NCBI GenBank assembly: GCA_003139735.1
Contig: PLGA01000190.1
Coordinates: forward strand, 9,646-17,994
DNA length: 8,349 bases
Source of the DNA: Bryobacterales bacterium
Lineage (GTDB): Bacteria; Acidobacteriota; Terriglobia; Bryobacterales; Bryobacteraceae
Reading direction: 5' to 3'
Made by a program: the position numbers and the translations under genes
Notes under the pieces: generated by a model
Told to the model about the DNA's origin: nothing
Database searches by the model: none
What the model saw: the letters and a program-made list of their open reading frames with translations, nothing else
Shown here: one piece after another, positions 1-4,167 of the stretch
How the letters are laid out: every line of letters begins with the position of its first letter
Numbering within the stretch: the stretch's first letter is position 1

Positions 1-1283
1 GTGTTGCCGATTTCGAGAATCGGACCGGGCACGGATTCGCCTTCGGCCGTTAGCAGCTTCAACTCTCCGGCCGCCGTCTCCACTACCGAGAGGAGCGTGA
101 CCGGTCCGTGTTTCACCGACATCTCGACCGCCAGCCCCCGGCCCACCTTGCCGTGGTAGACCGCGAGCGGTCGCACCTTGATCTTGCCTTCCGCGATCGC
201 CAGGTGCCCCGGACCGTCGTGGCCCATCAGCACCACATCGTCGGCATAGTCGGTTGCGTAATACTCCGTGAAGGAGCCGCCGGCGCCGAACGCGTCCATG
301 ATCTTCATCGCCTGCGCGTTCTTCACTTCGTATTCGCCCGCCACCGGAATGCCGCGGGACGTCAGCAAGCTGGTCCCCAGGATGATGGAGCCGATCGCGT
401 CCTCGTTTCGCGCGTTGCCCGAGCCCGCGTAGTAATAGGCCATCGACCCCAGCGCATGCTGCCGCACCAACCGGTCCAGAGCCACCGAGGTTCTGGCGGC
501 CCGCTCCAGCTCTTCGCGGGAACAGCCCTCCTGGACGTCGAACGCCTGGAAGAAATGCGCCACGCGGTCCTCCGTCTCCGCCTGGGAAACCTCCTCCCGC
601 AGCGCCGCCAGTTCGTCCACTTCCACAATCTCGATGTGCCCCCCGAAACCGGCGCACTCAAGCGTCAGGTCCGAATAAACGTCCAGCATCCCTCCGTAAT
701 AGTGGCCCATCAACCCCAGGCGATTGTGCTCCATCGCGTGAGCCACGCGCGCCGCATCCAGCCACTCGTCGATTTCGTTCCACGCAACCGGGTCGTTGTC
801 CAGCATCCCGGTAATCTGGAAGAAGGGGATGTTCGCGCGCCGGAACACATTGGAAATCTCCGGAACCGGGCAGGCCTGGCACCACGCCAGCCACTCGCCC
901 GTCATCTTTCCGCGATCGGTCATGGCGTTGAAGGACGCATAGTCGATGGCCGCCCCTGGTGAGAGATTCAGGACGATCACCGGCGCTTTCGCCCGCCGCA
1001 CCACCGGCAGCACCGTCGACGAAAGCGCGTACGTGGCGACGTGCAGAAACAGCAGATCGATATCCGCCCGGCGGAATGCGTGTCCCGCTGCCACGGCCTT
1101 CTCCGGGCTGTCGATCAAGCCCAGGTTCACCACATCCACGCCCGGCCGCCCCAGCCGTTCCGCCACGCGGCCGGCATAGTCCGTCAGCCTCCGCTCGAGC
1201 CCCTCGAACTGATCCCAGTACGCCTCCAGCCCGATGGCAAACAGCCCAACACGCAGATTATCGTCGGAAACCGAGGACTCCAT
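1..1283 (-). CDS. L-arabinose/L-fucose isomerase family protein (partial, C-terminus missing)
   Basis: This is the first 427 codons of a cytoplasmic sugar isomerase of the AraA/FucI fold (COG2407/COG2160 type), which would interconvert an aldose and a ketose with a divalent metal. The frame runs open from ATG at 1283 off the window edge. Family members are about 450-500 residues, so roughly 30-70 are missing. The N-terminus has the expected Rossmann-like start (RVGLFAIGLEAYWDQF, residues 11-26). The C-terminal domain shows AGEYEVKNA (315-323), GGSFTEYY (335-342), GHDGPGH (354-360) and AVYHGK (374-379). By motif comparison with E. coli AraA, E340 corresponds to metal ligand E306 and H377 to H350, while H360 sits where AraA has a glutamate. 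The substrate (L-arabinose, L-fucose or another) cannot be read from this. The start has no good Shine-Dalgarno. The gene follows the GH3 gene on the same strand after 218 bp, so co-transcription is possible. The family is fairly sure; the specificity is not. Confidence 0.85.
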   Translation of the reverse strand, partial: MESSVSDDNLRVGLFAIGLEAYWDQFEGLERRLTDYAGRVAERLGRPGVDVVNLGLIDSPEKAVAAGHAFRRADIDLLFLHVATYALSSTVLPVVRRAKAPVIVLNLSPGAAIDYASFNAMTDRGKMTGEWLAWCQACPVPEISNVFRRANIPFFQITGMLDNDPVAWNEIDEWLDAARVAHAMEHNRLGLMGHYYGGMLDVYSDLTLECAGFGGHIEIVEVDELAALREEVSQAETEDRVAHFFQAFDVQEGCSREELERAARTSVALDRLVRQHALGSMAYYYAGSGNARNEDAIGSIILGTSLLTSRGIPVAGEYEVKNAQAMKIMDAFGAGGSFTEYYATDYADDVVLMGHDGPGHLAIAEGKIKVRPLAVYHGKVGRGLAVEMSVKHGPVTLLSVVETAAGELKLLTAEGESVPGPILEIGN

Positions 1284-1325
1284 AGTGCAAGGTTACATCC
1301 ATATGTGTCATCCTTGCCGTGTTAG

Positions 1326-1482
1326 GTGGGGCATGCTTTAGCTTGCCGTGTTTTGCCCAGCCCGAAGGGCGAAAGTTCCTTTCCCATGGCGCAAGCCATG
1401 GGAAAGACGGGTATCCGTGAAGCCCCTTAACGGGCGGAAGAGTGGGGCAGCCTTTAGCGTTGCCCAGCCCGAAGGGCGAAAG
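1326..1482. repeat. Intergenic cluster of REP-like palindromic and direct repeats
   Basis: The gap between the GH3 and isomerase genes holds two divergent copies of one module. Each begins GTGGGGCA, has a CTTTAGC core that folds as a small hairpin with a TTTA loop (1330-1347; weaker at 1445-1465), and ends in a 23-nt stretch that is identical in both copies (1353-1375 and 1460-1482). That stretch contains GCCC-GAA-GGGC. The hairpin part recurs at 3690-3713, upstream of the GH3 gene. Short imperfect palindromes repeated in intergenic DNA fit a REP/BIME-type dispersed element. No transposase is present in the window. I see no gene in this gap. Confidence 0.7.
1379..1406. other. Perfect 12-bp inverted repeat with 4-nt loop
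   Basis: CTTTCCCATGGC, then GCAA, then GCCATGGGAAAG gives a flawless 12-bp stem. Read on the plus strand the loop is GCAA, a GNRA tetraloop; on the minus strand it is TTGC. On the minus strand, where the GH3-isomerase transcript would run, no T-tract follows, so it is not a classical terminator. It could act as an mRNA processing or 3'-end stabilising hairpin between the two genes, or be part of the dispersed repeat around it. Confidence 0.75.
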
Positions 1483-1501
1483 GCGAAAGACCGCCGCCCC
1501 C

Positions 1502-3634
1502 TCACCGCTCCGCCATCCGCACCGTCCCCGCCAATGCCGTGCTCCGCGAAGACCCGCCCACGTACACCCGATACTCCCCCGCCAACACTTCCCACCCGTC
1601 CCTCTCCACATTAAAGACCGACAAATACAACGGATCCACCTCCACCTTCACCACCTTGCTTTCGCCCGCGGCTAATGGAACCTTCTCCCAAGCCACCAGC
1701 CTCCTGGGCGGCTCGCCCGCGTTCGCCGGCAACCCAACGTAGACCTGGGCCACCTCCGCGCCGGCCGCTCTCCCGGTGTTCTTCACGGTAAAGGTCACCG
1801 TCACGTTCTGGCCGGATGCCGCGGCCTTGAGCTGCGAATATGCGAACGTGGTGTAGGAAAGCCCGAAGCCGAACGGAAATAGCGGCGCCTTGTTCTCCGC
1901 GTCGAACCACTTATAGCCCGTCTTCAGACCCTCCGTATAGTTGACATCGAAAGGCGCGGGCGTCCGGCCGGCGAGTCCCTCCAGAACCGGATGCGGCAAG
2001 TCCTCCTCGCTCTTCGGAAACGTCACCGGCAACTTGCCCGAAGGGTTGACGGAGCCGAAAAGGATGTGGGCCGCCGCCTCGCCGCCGCGAATCCCCGGAT
2101 ACCAAACCTCCAGCGCGCCGCTCACTTTGTCGATCCACGGCATGGTCACGGGACCGCCCGTCTCCAACACCACGATCGTATGCGCATTCGCCGCCGCCAC
2201 GCGGCTGACCAACTCATCCTGGTTATCGGGCAGCGCAAGGCTCGCCACGTCGCGCCCCTCGCTCGTGTGCTGGTTTACGAACACGATCGCCACTTCCGTC
2301 GCCGCCGCCAGTTTCGCCGCCGAGGCGGGGTCCGTCCCCGCATCGTAGGACACCTTGGCCCCGGCCGCCTTTTCGCGGATCGCCTGTAGCGGCGCGGATG
2401 GCTGCCACACCGCGCCGCCGCCCGCCACGGGATTGCCGCCGGCCGCATCCACCTGGTCCGATCCTCCTCCCGACATCACCCCCACATCCGCGTGCGACCC
2501 AATCACCGCGATCGACTTCACCGCGCCGGCCCTCAGCGGCAATTGCCCGTTGGCGTTCTTGAGCAAAACCGCGCTCTGCTCGGCCACCTGTTGCGCCACT
2601 TCCGCGCCGGTGAACGGGTTGACCGGATGAACCGAGGGAGGATTATCGAAGACCCCCACAGCGAACTCCGTCCGCAAAATCCGGTGGACCATATCGTCCA
2701 GTCGAGCCGTCGGAGCGTCGCCCTTCTCCAAGGCCGCCTTGAATGCGTCGCCCAGGTACCTGCCGGTGGGCATCTCCTGATCGAAGCCCGCCAGAACCGA
2801 TGGAACCGTGCTATGCGCGGCGCCCCAGTCCGACATCACCCACCCCTTGTATCCCCAGGCTTTCTTCAACACATCGGTCAACAGGTAAGGGCTCTCGCAG
2901 GCGTACACGCCATTCAGTTTGCTGTAGGCGCACATGACCGTCCCCACATCCGATTCCTTGATGGCGATCTCGAATGCCAGCAGATCCGTCTCCCTCAGCG
3001 CGCGCTTGTCCATGTTGGCGCTGTAAACCATCCGGCCGTTCTCCTGGTCATTGACCGCATAGCGATTGATATTGCCAATCACGAACTGGTCCTGCGTGCC
3101 CTTCAGCGCGCGGCCGAGCATCTTGCCGATTAAGATCGGGTCTTCGCTCCAACACTCGAAGTTGCGCCCGTTGCGAGGTTCGCGGATCAGATTCGCGGTG
3201 CCGCCAAGGGACACGTTGAAGCCCAAGTCGCGGGCCTCCTTCCCAATCAGCGCCCCATACTCGTATGCCAGCTTCACATCCCAGGTGGCGCCGGCCGCCA
3301 GCGATGAAGGCAGCGCCGTGGCGTAGCGGCCCCGCTTCCCCGTGTTCGCCACGCCGGATCTGCCATCCGTCATCTGGAAATCCGGAATTCCCAGCCGCGG
3401 AATGCCCGGAACAAAACCGGCGCCGCCCAGCGACTGCGTGGGTTGAGGCGTAGCCTGCCCCGCATAAGCGCTGCCTCCGTGGACCAAACCCAGTTTCTCG
3501 TCGAGGGTCATCTGCTCCATCACGAGGTCCGCGCGCCGGTCCGGCGGCAGGCTCTTGTCCATCCACGGACCGCTCGGCGCCGCGCCCATCGCAAGCATCG
3601 CCGCCGTCCCCAAGACCACGAGCCGCTTCGTCAT
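1502..3634 (-). CDS. Exported GH3 family beta-glycosidase (beta-glucosidase/beta-xylosidase-like)
   Basis: A 710-residue glycoside hydrolase family 3 enzyme, which would remove terminal beta-linked sugars from oligosaccharides with retention. I chose ATG 3634 because it gives a signal peptide (KR at 3-4, hydrophobic 5-19, likely cleavage near AA at 18-19) and has GGGAAG just upstream. The frame stays open to 3733, but that extension would cover the promoter. The domains are a (beta/alpha)8 barrel at about 25-330, an alpha/beta sandwich at about 355-570 and a FnIII-like domain at about 605-705, preceded by PFGFGLSYTTF. Visible residues are substrate-binding D90 (MTDGRSG), GRNFECWSEDP from about 156, nucleophile D269 (VMSDWGA) and probable acid/base E459 (SEGRD). 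The usual Lys-His pair before the YALNDQE-type motif is Asn-Arg here (190-191), which is odd. It is probably first in an operon with the isomerase. GH3 is secure; specificity for glucosides, xylosides or arabinosides is open. Confidence 0.95.
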   Translation of the reverse strand: MTKRLVVLGTAAMLAMGAAPSGPWMDKSLPPDRRADLVMEQMTLDEKLGLVHGGSAYAGQATPQPTQSLGGAGFVPGIPRLGIPDFQMTDGRSGVANTGKRGRYATALPSSLAAGATWDVKLAYEYGALIGKEARDLGFNVSLGGTANLIREPRNGRNFECWSEDPILIGKMLGRALKGTQDQFVIGNINRYAVNDQENGRMVYSANMDKRALRETDLLAFEIAIKESDVGTVMCAYSKLNGVYACESPYLLTDVLKKAWGYKGWVMSDWGAAHSTVPSVLAGFDQEMPTGRYLGDAFKAALEKGDAPTARLDDMVHRILRTEFAVGVFDNPPSVHPVNPFTGAEVAQQVAEQSAVLLKNANGQLPLRAGAVKSIAVIGSHADVGVMSGGGSDQVDAAGGNPVAGGGAVWQPSAPLQAIREKAAGAKVSYDAGTDPASAAKLAAATEVAIVFVNQHTSEGRDVASLALPDNQDELVSRVAAANAHTIVVLETGGPVTMPWIDKVSGALEVWYPGIRGGEAAAHILFGSVNPSGKLPVTFPKSEEDLPHPVLEGLAGRTPAPFDVNYTEGLKTGYKWFDAENKAPLFPFGFGLSYTTFAYSQLKAAASGQNVTVTFTVKNTGRAAGAEVAQVYVGLPANAGEPPRRLVAWEKVPLAAGESKVVKVEVDPLYLSVFNVERDGWEVLAGEYRVYVGGSSRSTALAGTVRMAER

Positions 3635-3656
3635 ATCTTCCCACCCCACGAAGCGT

Positions 3657-3685
3657 GATGTAACATGGAGTGCGCCGTGTGTCAA
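3657..3685 (-). promoter_or_regulatory. Predicted sigma70-like promoter of the GH3 gene
   Basis: On the minus strand there is a perfect -35 TTGACA (3685-3680), a 17-bp spacer, and a weak -10 TACATC (3662-3657). Transcription would start near 3650, giving a leader of about 16 nt before ATG 3634 with GGGAAG close to the start. A small CACG-CTT-CGTG inverted repeat (3647-3657) overlaps the -10 and the expected start point. The -35 lies 4 bp from a palindromic repeat at 3690-3713. The weak -10 suggests low basal activity or a need for an activator; that is inference. Confidence 0.5.
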
Positions 3686-3689
3686 TGAA

Positions 3690-3713
3690 GTGGGGCGGGC
3701 GCTTTCGCCTGCC
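3690..3713. repeat. REP-like palindrome, third copy, upstream of the GH3 promoter
   Basis: The stem GGCGGGCG-CTTT-CGCCTGCC (3694-3713) has 8 pairs, one of them G.T. It is preceded by GTGG, so it opens with the same GTGGGGC and closes with the same TGCC as the copies at 1326-1347 and 1442-1465, in the same orientation. This copy has the most complete stem of the three. It stands next to the GH3 -35 box and so could also affect that promoter. Confidence 0.6.
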
Positions 3714-4167
3714 AACAGGGAAGCAAGTGTCACCCATTACAATAACCAAACCGCCAGTCAATGATCCGGTGGCCAGCGTCCTCGCGGTCGATCTTGGCGG
3801 CCGGCGGCTCGCCGCCCTGGACGCATCGCTAGCAGTCCTAGAACCACTAGGTCCAAAAAAGTTCCCGAAATATTTCAAAAAAAGCACACCGCCCATTTGA
3901 CACGTGCTACCTTTACCAGCAGCGGTGTAACGAATTCGTGCGGGATTCAACAAAGCCACTGTCGGATTTTCCCCCAATGTCTGTTCGTGGTCGCTAGATC
4001 CTGCGAGAATGTAACGGGAAATCGGGCCAAGCCACGCTCTCTCAATCTCGGGCTGATGGCTATTCGGATAAAAAGGTACGTCGACTGCGAGACAGAACGG
4101 TTGGCTGAAGGTCTGGGTACGAATTGCCTCTAGACTTCTAGGCAAGGGCGACCGGAAAGTCGCCGCG
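3714..4167. other. Intergenic region between the GH3 gene and the glycosyltransferase
   Basis: About 450 bp between divergent genes with no convincing coding sequence. Frames here are short, lack ribosome binding sites and do not resemble families I know. It holds a small inverted repeat CCTAG-AACCA-CTAGG (3837-3851). An AT-richer patch follows, with A-tracts on both sides of the perfect palindrome GAAATATTTC (3867-3876). A TTGACA stands at 3897-3902 on the plus strand without a matching -10 at 16-18 bp. A second inverted repeat, GCGAC-CGGAAA-GTCGC (4148-4163), lies just before the glycosyltransferase start. The glycosyltransferase promoter should be here, but I cannot place it. Confidence 0.5.

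Noticed and set aside
108..962. Long plus-strand open frame opposite the isomerase gene
   Set aside because: It is the antisense of a clear family protein in GC-rich DNA; its translation is rich in R, H and P and matches no family.
1379..1406. Rho-independent terminator for the GH3 gene
   Set aside because: The stem is excellent, but no U-tract follows it on the minus strand.
2492..3133. Plus-strand open frame opposite the GH3 gene
   Set aside because: Antisense shadow of the GH3 catalytic domain, with a composition typical of reversed GC-rich coding sequence.
3635..3733. 33-residue upstream extension of the GH3 protein
   Set aside because: It would place the signal peptide internally and cover the predicted promoter and the palindrome.
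3757..3900. Possible remnant of a ROK-type sugar kinase (VASVLAVDLGG start)
   Set aside because: The similarity is only about ten residues, the frame ends after 48 codons, and there is no start codon or ribosome site; chance is the better explanation.
4124..4145. Imperfect inverted repeat TTGCC...GGCAA before the glycosyltransferase as an operator
   Set aside because: It needs a 2-nt bulge and a short loop, and the segment may be coding, so support is too weak.
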